The notes beneath the pieces are model-generated. The model had not been told where the DNA came from. It did no database searches and saw only the letters and a program-made list of their open reading frames with translations. Shown piece by piece: positions 10,301-18,909 of a DNA stretch of 64,000 nucleotides (within the stretch, counting starts at the first letter, position 1; each line of letters opens with the position of its first letter). A program made the translations under genes and the position numbers. The stretch covers positions 19,203,452 through 19,267,451 of the forward strand of contig OX235267.1 in NCBI GenBank assembly GCA_944472135.2, given 5' to 3'. Source of the DNA: Trichobilharzia regenti. Taxonomy: Eukaryota; Platyhelminthes; Trematoda; Strigeidida; Schistosomatidae.

Positions 10301-10603
10301 AAGGTCCTTCACAAAATATCATTCTCAGGTAACAGGGACATACAATTCGCACAGGAAGGTTCTTACGATCTGCGTAACCAAACTTCCACAGTGACAACTC
10401 ATTCTTTTAAGTCAACACTCCGTGAAAACTTCTTCACAGTCATGTATTCTAAAATATGGAATAGCCTACCCCTAGATGTCAGAACTTGCTCTTCGGTTAC
10501 AAGCTTCAAACGCTCTCTATACAGACTGTTTCACTCTACTGATTATATTAATAAACTATTTACTCCTAGAACGAATCAATCACTAATCTACTACAGCACC
10601 TAA
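7307..10603 (+). CDS. CR1-A ORF2: endonuclease plus reverse transcriptase
   Basis: An intact 1098-codon frame from ATG 7307 to TAA. Residues 1-140 are low complexity. The endonuclease follows: LINARSVLNK near 150, VITESWC near 176 (catalytic Glu), GCTYRAPG near 248, CGDFNLPEINW near 283 and GSDHK near 347 (His). The reverse transcriptase spans about 600-880: SNYRPINITP near 648, FDISKAFDRVDH near 722 (first Asp), SGVVQGSVIGP near 778 and FADDLK near 810 (the two catalytic Asp). The C-terminal region (VRPLLEYCPF near 930) is typical of CR1. It would nick target DNA and copy element RNA there. Being undamaged, it may be recent. The first codons overlap the last ORF1 frame by 97 bp, so an internal start or frameshift is possible. 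Confidence 0.92.
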   Translation: MVITRIQSFFIPRVPVSVEKTAGRDVNTPKPLVLAPSLHENRNGLVHPYPLGTLDTCTSIGQIKNPTHFCNLTKNKNSLVYSKSSTPTPNSSPKTAHNNSIDIGEHDAGTPLNIGSSCQAELLGAEPYSGLTNELKYFKCYFNSHLYLILINARSVLNKLPMLRALTVIYKPPVIVITESWCHSNILDEEISLDNYTHFRCDREGGKGGGCLMYFLNALTVSQLESSTLNMPETLWVNVHLNNVTALIGCTYRAPGTFSNYETQLINTLEQLSDLQYDHKILCGDFNLPEINWDIPTGPTKFDKFLGTLDILGWKQTVTTPTRGNNVLDLIFCHNISPLSTLVGSEFPGSDHKTVMCALPIPLSSNASHTSTSQQVIYRNYSKANWALVESMLRSSKWDEYFTTDDLSRALTIFYHNSNTCLDAVIPLQTLKVSPHRKSFIKPKDRTKLKRLSTSYFKHHDFGTLGLILNTLSSISQARDFRMRKEERIAVASPARVYALTEILRKRMNRKNHSISLLIDKGRLCTNSADICELFNKTFAGNYLKPSVQLLDIHPITNMAQTPSPLTPNQISTVEFTYANINQTIRTLKSSKGFGTDGISSYFYKYGGPDIPLLLIKIFTMSLETQTYPDIWKTTFIMPKHKSGSKTEVSNYRPINITPIASRIMERLVKDNLIKHMLSCNIISPNQHGFLKSRSCLTCHLDFFNFVTSSRDRRQLVLVIYFDISKAFDRVDHLLLTNKLNSLGIRDPLLGWLKSFLNNRSQIVKLGSATSKPSPITSGVVQGSVIGPLLFTLYINDICACFTHGKPFIFADDLKVAYTFQRDDLGNFENVVQKELDKMTAWSSLWNLQFNLNKCGWICFGAPSIDLKLTLQSANLTRLRSVVDLGLRYSSDLTFSEQVASQTRKSRMLLGCILRNFHDNEAKLILYKTCVRPLLEYCPFIISSTRTRDKLRMESIQRYFTSKLLGYDCKKDYISRCMILKLDPLWTRRLIINLIFFFKVLHKISFSGNRDIQFAQEGSYDLRNQTSTVTTHSFKSTLRENFFTVMYSKIWNSLPLDVRTCSSVTSFKRSLYRLFHSTDYINKLFTPRTNQSLIYYST

Positions 10604-11520
10604 AAGACGCACTTCAACACCCTTAGCAATCTAAAAACTATAAATAAACTAGCAGCATGGATGCATAAAGACTTAGTACGGAACATACAGGATTAGTTTA
10701 CCCTTAGAAATAGGACCTGTTACTCTATTGTAACCTTCAAACGCTTGCTATATAAACTTTTATCTCAATGACTATCCCTACCAGAACCCATCACTTATTT
10801 CTAAAACGCATCAGTCATTAGAACACTAAAACGCTCAGACTCATTAATACACATTATGACACTAAATAAGACTTCGCATAAATACGTGAAAACATAACTA
10901 CAATACAGATAAATTTTACTAAAGTATAATATACAATTGACATAAACATTTATATATGCATAAATATTAAATGTCCTTTTCATGTTCACATACTTTCTCT
11001 TTCTGGTATTCTGCTGCTCCTATTCATCTTCTGGTCGAGGTCGAACAACCCTGCATCTAAACTGAAATGAGGATTAATTCCAAACCGTCTATCTCATAAC
11101 CACTCAAATTCCATGAACGATCCAATTCTACCATTTGAAGACGCTGGCGAACATGCTGTAAATGAGTATTCATGATCTGAAATGAAGAAGCAACTGGTTT
11201 TCAAACAGTTTTCAACATTTTACTCAACTTACGAATACAGTCCGCCATGCAGACACAAATGGAGCAAATGGAGAATTCTGGAATCGACCTCGGCACCATT
11301 TGATGCAGTAAAACAATCCAACATGACCTTATCTAGTTTTCGCCTCCACGATCAAATTTCTTTCCTGTTATGAAACTACGATAAGACTGCTGAAAAAATG
11401 GAATAAATATATCACTGATCTCAACATAATACATCAACAAACTTTAAGCCAAGGGTGCTGTTCACAACAAAGTCATATAGGAGAATTGACGTCAAGCTTT
11501 ATTTTTCCCCGATAACTGTA
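10604..11520. other. CR1-A 3' region and unassigned AT-rich sequence
   Basis: No gene is supported. The first 390 bp are probably the CR1-A 3' untranslated region; a degraded repeat of the ORF2 end (CTTCAAACGCT, TATAAACT) appears at about 10735. From about 11000 to 11520 I see nothing recognisable. Confidence 0.5.
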
Positions 11521-11548
11521 TGTCAGTCACGTGTCAACTCCATTGACA
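11521..11548 (-). repeat. Internally deleted 3' LTR remnant of copy 1
   Basis: TGTCAGTCACGT (the outer LTR end, TGTCAATCACGT in other copies) is joined directly to GTCAACTCCATTGACA (the inner end, TCAACTACATTGACA elsewhere). About 335 bp between them are missing. Confidence 0.7.
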
Positions 11549-12699
11549 CTCCCCGGCAAAAAAGGGATCCATCCCTTTTTTCCTTCATGACCAATGCAGT
11601 TTGTCTTGGATGACATTGCGAGAACCTGGGTCACACGGACAGAGCTGAAATGGAAAACAAACAGAAAAGCCAACACACCACAAGCATACCCACAGCACAA
11701 TCTCACACATCGCCGACGACCTGCGCCTCCAGACAGAGACCTCCTCTTGACATCTTGCAACACAATCGCCACTTGCTAGAATGACTCTTGCAGAATGCAA
11801 CGTGACCACAGCACCAACTCATGATACTCTACGCACATCCTCTTATCTGTTCACAACCAATTATCACTGAAATCGCTTGTCACTCATTCTGCCTCAGTTC
11901 TAGTAGCGGTGACGCATGCGAGCCTCAGTCGTCTACACTCTTTCTCCCCGGCGTGTCGGACCGCAGCTAACAATTATCTCCGTGTGCATTTCATTCTCAG
12001 AAATAGCCTAGCCTCCCCGGCGTATACGACCCATCTGCTGTCCTTAACATCAATCAATTCATTCATGGATGTAGAAGACTCGAAACAACTTCAGAAGTAA
12101 TCACGACGAAAATTTTAACAAAATTACGCAATAACAACAAGGTACGAAAACAACAAGTAAACACAATGAATCCAAAAAATACCAATTGATATGACACACC
12201 ACACGTACATACAAATAGTACAAACAACCTCGCCGATCATGTCTTGGTGGTATTCCTTTGAAGAATTGCTGGACTTACACCATTACGCCTACAACCCTTC
12301 TCAGGTTGACGATTGTAATTTGTGGAATGTCCGGACACAAACATGATTAACCAACAATTACGATAATTGGAACTCACACAACTATTTACCACAAACATAT
12401 GTACAATCACTACATCAAATGTTGTGGATTCCGGCATGAAAAGCTGCCCTTGAAGAACTGTAGGACTTACAGCAGTACGCCTACATTCCTTCTCAGGTTG
12501 ACGATTCAAGTGGAAGTCGTCCGGACACAATCAGAATTACCAACAGCTAGATGATAAATGATACCAATTCAGTGTATACAATGCGAACATATATACAAAA
12601 TCACACACCGAGCACAGTGGACTGCTCATTGATGCGCTACCCTTTGAAGAACTGTAGGACTTACAGCAGTACGCCTACAACCCTTCTCAGGTTGACGCC
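11549..12699. other. Internal non-coding part of BEL-like copy 1
   Basis: About 1150 bp between the Gag-like ORF and the polypurine tract. It contains three dispersed copies of a motif around TCCTAC(A/G)..CTT..GAAG and CAACCCTTCTCAGGTTGACG (about 12250-12310, 12450-12505 and 12640-12700), each roughly 190-200 bp apart. The same three-fold repeat occurs in copy 3 (26800-27245) and copy 4 (3595-4010). No gene is seen. Confidence 0.6.
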
Positions 12700-14633
12700 C
12701 TAGGTTGGAAAATCGTCGCAGAGTTCATTTGCCAACTTCCTTCTACCGTCTTTATCCTCAAATCTGAACGGCAACACGCCCATGTCATTGTATCGAAGAA
12801 TATAGATGACGAACAAACATACGACATATCTCATCAACCAAGTGTAGAAACAGAGTAATTTACACCAAAGATAATAACATTCAAATAGTAACTTGAAACT
12901 AGAAATGCCTTGGTTCATGCAAGTCAACTTAACAATTACTCTCTCGTTTACACTTGGCTTATTCTCACTAAACTGAGCAATATCTGTCTTCTTTTCAAAC
13001 GCACCAATACTATCATAGTCATTGCATAAGGCACGTGAGTCCATGGACGTCCATTTCATTGTGGATAAAAACACCTACGATGACTGAGTGACACAAGGTG
13101 ATGAAATTAGCAGTGGATCAAAAGCTGTTCTTTTTCGGCTTTCAGATAGTTGTCTAACTGCAAGATTACCACTGCTGTCTTTCACTCTCAGCTCAGGTTT
13201 AGCACTAGCATCTGATGATAGGTGGGCTACATGCTGATCAATCACACTGACGGTCTCACAAGTATGCACACCTTCTGGAACTGCATCTGCGTTCAATTCT
13301 AATTCACGTTGTAGTTGTACAGAACCTTTATTTAACTTAGCAGTAGTAGGCATATCCCTCATCTCATAATGATCAGCCAAAGACAACTGTGAAGTATCAT
13401 GATCATTATCACGAATATTCACTTTACCGTCAACTTCATCATTTTCAAACTCTTTAATAACAGAAGTAGACAATTTTGGTTCCTCCTCACAAATCATTAA
13501 AGGTTTTATATCTTCACTCTGACTAGTTATACTTTGTAAACTTGTGGAGTCAGAACTGCACTCTGAAGCAGTAACTCTATTCTGTGACACTCTATTCAAC
13601 AATGGCTTACCAGTTGCAACTACAGACTGCTTCACAACACCGTTATCATCACACAATTCGGAGTCAGGCCTGGAGTTTACATTTAGCTTATCACTGAACT
13701 TGCTCACTGGTTCACAGTTCACTTCTGTATGCACCTCTTGCAAACGTGTAAAACACAACCGTGTTTCTCTTGCAGCTTGCAAATTATCTGTTGGGGATGT
13801 ACTACGAAACCTGTTACACTCACAAGGTCTATATGCATTACTAGACATCATGGAGCCTTCTCGATATCCACCTCTCTGAGGCCTACTCGTCATCAATCAG
13901 TGCGTTTTACCCTCAGACTGCTTTATTCTAGGGGTGAGACCTAATAGACTGGCAAACTTGCTCATAGATTGATTGACACTATCTTTTACTAGTTTCAGGT
14001 TATCATCAAATTTCGGCTCGATACCCTCATCCTCCATACGGGAGCTTATCTTCACCCACTTCCTTTGCAGTCGAGTAGGTAGGCGTCTTGCTATTACTTC
14101 TAGTATAAAACTCGAGTTGAGGTCATTCGTGCAATTCATCGAAATCATTCCATTCTTGTAAATTAGCAAATTATCTAAAAACTCAGTGAGTGCCTGGGAG
14201 TCATCCTGTATTTGACCCCCATTACCCTTAACAGCCCCGAATATTTTCCCTGCAATCATCGAAGGTCTTCCAAACCTTTGACGTAGTATCTCTCTTTTGG
14301 CTTCATAAACTTACAAAACTGTATAGCTCTTGAACCGTCTCCAGTGCAATACATCATCAAATACATTAACTTCAATTCATCACTTAATAGAAAACTACTC
14401 AGCATGACCTCAAACTCCTTTACGAATGGCAAATAATCAGCCGGGTTTCCATCGAAACACCGTGGTTCAAATTTAGGGAGTTTGATGTTCCTATTATCCC
14501 TGAACGGCGAAACAGTAACATCAACCATGTCATGCTTAACATCAGACACATCGTTACAAGTAACAGACAAGTCACCATGACTTACTTTAACGTTTGCATC
14601 CAAGACGCTCTGTCCCTTCTTTGACCCAGGCAT
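12700..14633 (-). pseudogene. Gag-like protein of BEL-like copy 1, broken
   Basis: Read on the minus strand from ATG 14633. The N-terminal third contains LPKFEPRCFDGNPADYL, then a DELKLMYLMMYCTGDGSRAI block and FILEVIARRLPTRLQRKW, the arrangement of the DUF1759 Gag domain of BEL/Pao elements. The C-terminal two thirds are Ser/Asp/Glu-rich, then a Cys-containing part (LTCMNQG) and a hydrophobic run of about 25 residues (LLCFYTWLMRYVVCLFVIYI, near 12830). Damage: a frameshift with a deletion at about 14256-14300 and in-frame stops at 13897 and 13075. Copy 3 lacks the stop equivalent to 13075, which shows that the hydrophobic part belongs to the same protein. Predicted role: particle protein that packages the RNA. 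Confidence 0.75.
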
Positions 14634-14778
14634 TGTTGAACTTGACCCAATTCCGAGAAAGTTCCAGATATTGCTTGTTCAAAGAGAACTTGACCGGCAC
14701 CAGGAAAGATGAACGGTGACTATCCAAACCTTCACCAACTGTCTGAATCCGCCAAAGTCTGATTCTACCATCAGAAAC

Positions 14779-15138
14779 TGTCAATCATGTCTCGTAAACC
14801 GTTAATGCCCAGCTCTTGCTACGCTCGGGCCCACGCTGTTTCTTGCAGGTTTTCAGAAACGCTTAGGAATAACGGACGCAAAAACCAAAACACCGATTGG
14901 CCGCTTGGGAATTCTTTATTGTAACACCAACATATATAAATAATGGATTTACTAGTGTCTGTGAACAAATAATACAATAATAAGTCACAAGATTACTTCT
15001 GATGGTTTACTGCTGACTTCTTTCTGAACAGCGACCGATGAGACGATGACTGTCGTATTGATGCCTCCGCGAAAATTGGGGAAGTTGATTTTGAGCAAAA
15101 ACCATGAATTGATCGTTCAATCTTCAACTGCTTTGACA
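14779..15138 (-). repeat. LTR shared by BEL-like copies 1 and 2
   Basis: A 360-bp LTR beginning TGTCAAT and ending TTGACA on the plus strand, with the same internal order as the other LTRs but more diverged (for example GTTTACGAG in place of CTTTGAGAC). It is the 5' LTR of copy 1 to its left. To its right it is joined directly to copy 2 internal sequence (CCAATTGATATG), without the polypurine tract. Confidence 0.85.
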
Positions 15139-17035
15139 CCAATTGATATGAAATATCACACGTGTACACACACTCTGCACATAAATTGTCAGATCATGTC
15201 TTGATGTAATTCCTCTGAGAATTTGCAGGGCTTACACTTGTACGCCTTCAACGCTTCTCACGTTGACGCTTGTCAGTTGAAGAATGTCCGGACGCAAACG
15301 AGATTGACCGACAATTACAATAATTGTAACCCACTCAATTACTTAACACAAATATATGTACGATCAATGCATCAAATATTGTGGATTCTGCTTTGACGAA
15401 CTACCGTTGAAGAATTGTAGGACTTACAGCAGTACGCCCACAACCCTTCTCAGGTTGGTACATTAGGTTGGAAAATCGTCATAGAGTCTATTTCCTGACC
15501 TCTTTCTACCATCCATATTCTCAAATCTGAACGGTGACACGCCCATGACATTTTATCGTGGAATGTAAATGACTAACAAACACACGACGTATCTGACCAA
15601 TCAAGCGTAGGCACACAGCAATTCACACCAACGATAACAACATTCCATTAGCAACTTGAAGCTTGGAAAGGCTTTATTCGTGCAAGTCAGTTTAACATCT
15701 AACCACGCATACACAGTTGGCTTATTTTCACTAAACTGACCATTGACACTTGTCCTTTCAAACGGACCTCTACTGGCATAGTCACAGCACAATACACTTG
15801 AGTTCACAGACGTCTCTGAAATTGTGGACGAAAACGCCAACGATGACTGAGCGATACAAGTTGGTGAAATTAGCAGTGCATCAGAAACTGTTGTTGTCCG
15901 GTTTCTAGAAGGTTGTCTAACTGCAAGATTACCACTACTGCTGTATTTTAATTTAAACACAGTTTAGCACTAGCATCTGATGATGGGTGGGCTACACTCT
16001 GATCACTTACACTGACGGTCTCACGAGGATCCATACCTTCTACCACCGCATCTGCCTTTAATTCTACTTCACGTTCAGGTTGTACAGAACCTTCGTTCAA
16101 CTCAGTAGAAGTAGGCGTTCCCCTCATCTCATCATGATCAACCAAAGATAAATCTGCACTGTCACGACCACTGTCACAAATATTCAGTTTACCGGCGTCT
16201 GTATGGTCGACTTCATCATTTTCAAACAGCGTAATAACAGCAGTAGATGATTTGTGCTCTTCCTCACAAATCCTTAAAGGTTTTATACCTTTACTTTGAC
16301 TAGTAATACCTTGCAAACTTGTGGAGTCAGAACTGGACTCTGAAACTGTAACTGCCTTCCTCTGTGCAAACTGCGGTGTCGTCTGTGACAGTCTATTCAA
16401 CAATGGCTTACTGGTTGCAACTACAGGCTTCTTCACCGCACCTTTATCGTCACACGGTTCAGAGTCAGACCTAGATTTCACATTTAGCTTACCACTAAGC
16501 TCGCTCACTGCTTCACAGTTCGCCTTTGCGTTCGCTTCTTGTAAACGTGTAAAACACAACCGTGTTTGTCTTGCAGCTTGTAACCTATCTGTTGGGGATG
16601 TCCCACGAAAGCTGTTACACTCACTAAATTTATACGGATTACTAGACAACATAGAGCTTTCTCGAAATCCGCTTCGCTGGGTCTCTTTTGTCATAAATGA
16701 CTGCGTTTTGCTCTCAGGCTTCTCTATTCTAGGGGTGGGGTGCAATATACTGGCAAACTTGCTCATAGCTCGACTGGCACTATCTTTTACCAGTTTCAGA
16801 ATATCATCAAACTTTGGCTCAGTATCTGCATCCTCTATACGAGAGCCTATCTTCACCCATCTGAGCTCACAGTACTGTATAGCTCTTTGAGCACTTCTAG
16901 TTCAGTACCTCCTCAAATACACCAACTTCATTTCATCATTTAATTAAAAACCACTCAAAATGATTTAAAATTGATTTACAAACTGTATATAGTCAGCTGG
17001 GTTTCCGTCGAAACAGCAAGGCTCATATTTAGGTG
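15139..17035 (-). mobile_element. BEL-like non-autonomous LTR element, copy 2 (fragment)
   Basis: Minus-strand internal sequence upstream of the shared LTR. About 590 bp present in copies 1 and 3 between the CCAATTGATATG block and the LTR are missing, and the break is at a short ACA(CC) homology. It also lacks a 250-bp part of the Gag domain (equivalent to about 14060-14310) and stops at about 17035, where an oppositely oriented fragment begins. It represents a different subfamily from copy 1, judged by consistent base differences. Confidence 0.75.
15601..16980 (-). pseudogene. Gag-like protein of BEL-like copy 2, broken
   Basis: Two main minus-strand frames, 16856-15948 and 15960-15601, match the Ser/Glu-rich middle and Cys-containing C-terminal parts of the copy 1 and copy 3 proteins (shared blocks include TRLCFTRLQE, DHDEMRG and SENKPTVY). 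A stop at 15601 comes right at the hydrophobic segment (WCELLCAYA), so the membrane-like part is lost. Upstream the Gag domain is interrupted by a deletion, and frame is lost near 16860. Confidence 0.7.
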
Positions 17036-17039
17036 ATTC

Positions 17040-17400
17040 CACAAGTTTACAAGGTATTACTAGTCAGAGTAAAGGTATAAATTTTCTAAGGTTGTATGAC
17101 AAAGAACTCAAATAGATGACTTTAATTTCGATATTTTTGGCAGTGGTCCTGATAGTGCAGATTTGTCTTTGGCTGATCATGATGCTTTGAAGGGATTACC
17201 TACTACTGCTGAGTTGAAAAAAGTTTCTGTACACCTTGAACGTGAATTAGAATTAAAGGCAGATACGGTGGTAGAAGTTATAGATACTTATGAGACCTTC
17301 AGTTTAAGCGGTTTGCGTGCAGTCCAACTATCGACTGATGTCAAAACTAAACTGGAGTTAATCATACATCCTCTTTGTTTGCAATTGCGTAATAAGGTAG
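17040..17400 (+). pseudogene. BEL-like Gag fragment, copy 5, plus strand
   Basis: The plus-strand reading ADLSLADHDALKG, then TTAELKK and HLERELELKADTVVE matches the Ser/Glu-rich middle of the Gag-like proteins of copies 1-3, but in the opposite orientation to its left neighbour. Only about 120 codons remain, with frame breaks before 17163 and divergence after about 17360. Confidence 0.7.
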
Positions 17401-17404
17401 TTTT

Positions 17405-17529
17405 CTGAAGAATTTTAGTGGTTTTTCAATTTCTACCCATGCTCTAAATTCTCCACGTTTAATAAATTCTTTGAGAGCTTTACTAACCTTTTCTTTATCT
17501 GTCTTCATCACATGACCGACTAACATATT
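17405..17529 (-). other. Possible host exon, minus strand, unrecognised
   Basis: The minus strand has a candidate acceptor (TTTAAATCATACAG) followed by about 42 open codons reading MLVGHVMKTDKEKV, then SKALKEFIKRGEFRAWVEIE. The lysine- and glutamate-rich, non-repetitive text looks like a conserved host protein, but I do not recognise the family. A second possible piece lies upstream at about 17944-18019 (MALAQGHQINKAFGDHFVRV) without a convincing donor site. Whether these belong to one gene is uncertain. Confidence 0.3.
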
Positions 17530-18245
17530 CTGTATGATTTAAACGCCAACTTGAAAGACATTTCTTATTCCAGATGTCCACGAATTAATAAAACATCTGC
17601 ACAATTAGAAATAAAGTCATTCAAAAAACGAGCCGGAAACAACAGCTCCCTCCACCGACACACGTTCATACATATAACTGCCAAAGTTTTCACGACTTTG
17701 TTCCTTTAACAGCTGAGAAATTACTAAAACGTTGCACAGAAGCATGAAACAATCACAATGAATTGAATGGACTGACCTGGTGCTGAAAAATTTGCAACAA
17801 ACGAAAAAAATAATTTTTTCGGTGATGCAAATCAAAATTATGTAAATTCAATACTTTTGAATTATCTGAATCCAGATAAGTTAGGAACAACTGCTGGACA
17901 AACGTAAAAGCCAGTGTGTAAATGAACAGTTCACATACGACAACTCGACATGGCCGATTCACACGGACAAAATGATCCCCAAACGCTTTATTAATCTGAT
18001 GACCTTGAGCAAGCGCCATAAGTTCAGTCTGTGAACATAACTTATTTAATCAAAAATGAGTTATAACTAGGCTTTCTCCTCCTCAAAGTATTTCTCAAGA
18101 ACTCGGAATTACTTCAGGCATGAACCTCTTCTCCGCTTAGGCTGGTTTGGTTGTTTTTTCTCCGACAACCTTACATAATTCGAGAAAATATATTTTGTCA
18201 CTGCTAAGAGAATGGTGGAGATAGTTGTAGATTCCTATAAATGTT
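17530..18245. other. Unassigned AT-rich sequence
   Basis: Apart from the weak minus-strand exon candidate at 17944-18019, I see no gene or repeat here. Confidence 0.4.
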
Positions 18246-18310
18246 AATAATAATAATAATATATTCTCATTTTGTACATGAGAGACGCCAGTTTACAGGA
18301 ATCATCAAAA
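18246..18310 (-). repeat. 3' end of a CR1-B-type LINE, minus strand
   Basis: The complement reads CCTGTAAACTGGCG, then TCATGTACAAAATGAGAATA and an ATT tail, matching the CR1-B terminus at about 33980-34035 almost exactly. The 5' extent of this truncated copy towards 18540 is not clear. Confidence 0.75.
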
Positions 18311-18542
18311 GCTAGTGTAAACTGCGAATGGAAGATTCACACTAGTTGGCATCTCCTAGACTGAATATGCAATTTAGTATTCAATGGGCAAGTCCCTTTT
18401 TTGAAATATCGCCACAATATTCCCGTGGATATTCATGCGTTTCAATAAATATTCAGACATTAAGCAGCATGACTTCATAAGGATTGGATGACTTACATCA
18501 AAATTTTGTAACTGCTGCATCCTTTCATTCATCTCATTGCGT

Positions 18543-18904
18543 TGTCAATGTAGTTGAAGATTGAACGATCAATTCATGGTTGTTTCCTCAAACCCAACTC
18601 CCCCACATTTTCCGCGGAGGCATCAATACACCAGTCATCCTCTCATCGGTCGCTGTTCAGAAAGAAGTCAGGAGACAACCGTCAGAAGTAATATTGTGAT
18701 TAATTATTGTAATATTTGTTCATAGACCTTAGTTTACTATACTGCTTATATGTTGGTGTTAGAATAAAGAATTCTCGAGTCGCCAATCGGTGTTCTGGTT
18801 TTTGCGTCTGTTAGTACTAAGCGTTTCTGAAAGGCTTCGAGGGACAGCGAGAGGCTCGGCGTAGCAAGAGCTGAGCATCAACAGTCTTTGAGACGTGATT
18901 GACA
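18543..18904 (+). repeat. Solo LTR of the BEL-like family
   Basis: A 362-bp LTR, TGTCAATGTAGTTG to GACGTGATTGACA, with 7-bp inverted ends (TGTCAAT/ATTGACA). It is flanked by an exact 5-bp duplication TGCGT (18538-18542 and 18905-18909). An AATAAA polyadenylation signal lies near 18763. It is nearly identical to the LTRs at 25741 and 35819. The duplication on both sides shows loss of an internal region by LTR-LTR recombination. Confidence 0.92.
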
Positions 18905-18909
18905 TGCGT

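Larger units (their letters stand above)
4794..10990 (+). mobile_element. CR1-like LINE, CR1-A, near full length
   Basis: This non-LTR retrotransposon starts with GCGGTGCGTTC, matching the CR1-B start GCGGTACGTTC at 28609. That shared start suggests both have genuine 5' ends. The order is a short 5' leader, ORF1 (4925 on, damaged and split by Merlin), ORF2 (7307-10603, intact) and an AT-rich 3' region. The 3' end is uncertain: I place it near 10990, where the AT-rich tail-like sequence ends, but no clean simple-repeat tail or target duplication is visible. It sits inside the LTR of BEL-like copy 4. Confidence 0.75.
11521..15138 (-). mobile_element. BEL-like non-autonomous LTR element, copy 1
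   Basis: Minus-strand element. The 5' LTR is 14779-15138, the internal region 11549-14778 (3230 bp), and the 3' LTR is reduced to a 28-bp remnant at 11521-11548. The internal region carries one Gag-like ORF (14633 down to 12700) and then about 1150 bp of non-coding sequence ending in GCCGGGGAG, a polypurine tract next to the LTR. There is no sign of protease, reverse transcriptase, RNase H or integrase. Copy 3, freed of its insertions, has an internal region of almost the same length, so the absence of pol is a property of the family rather than damage to this copy. Confidence 0.85.

Noticed and set aside
13544..13944. Plus-strand open frames opposite the Gag-like ORF of copy 1
   Set aside because: They are shadows of the minus-strand coding sequence; similar shadows occur opposite copies 2 and 3.
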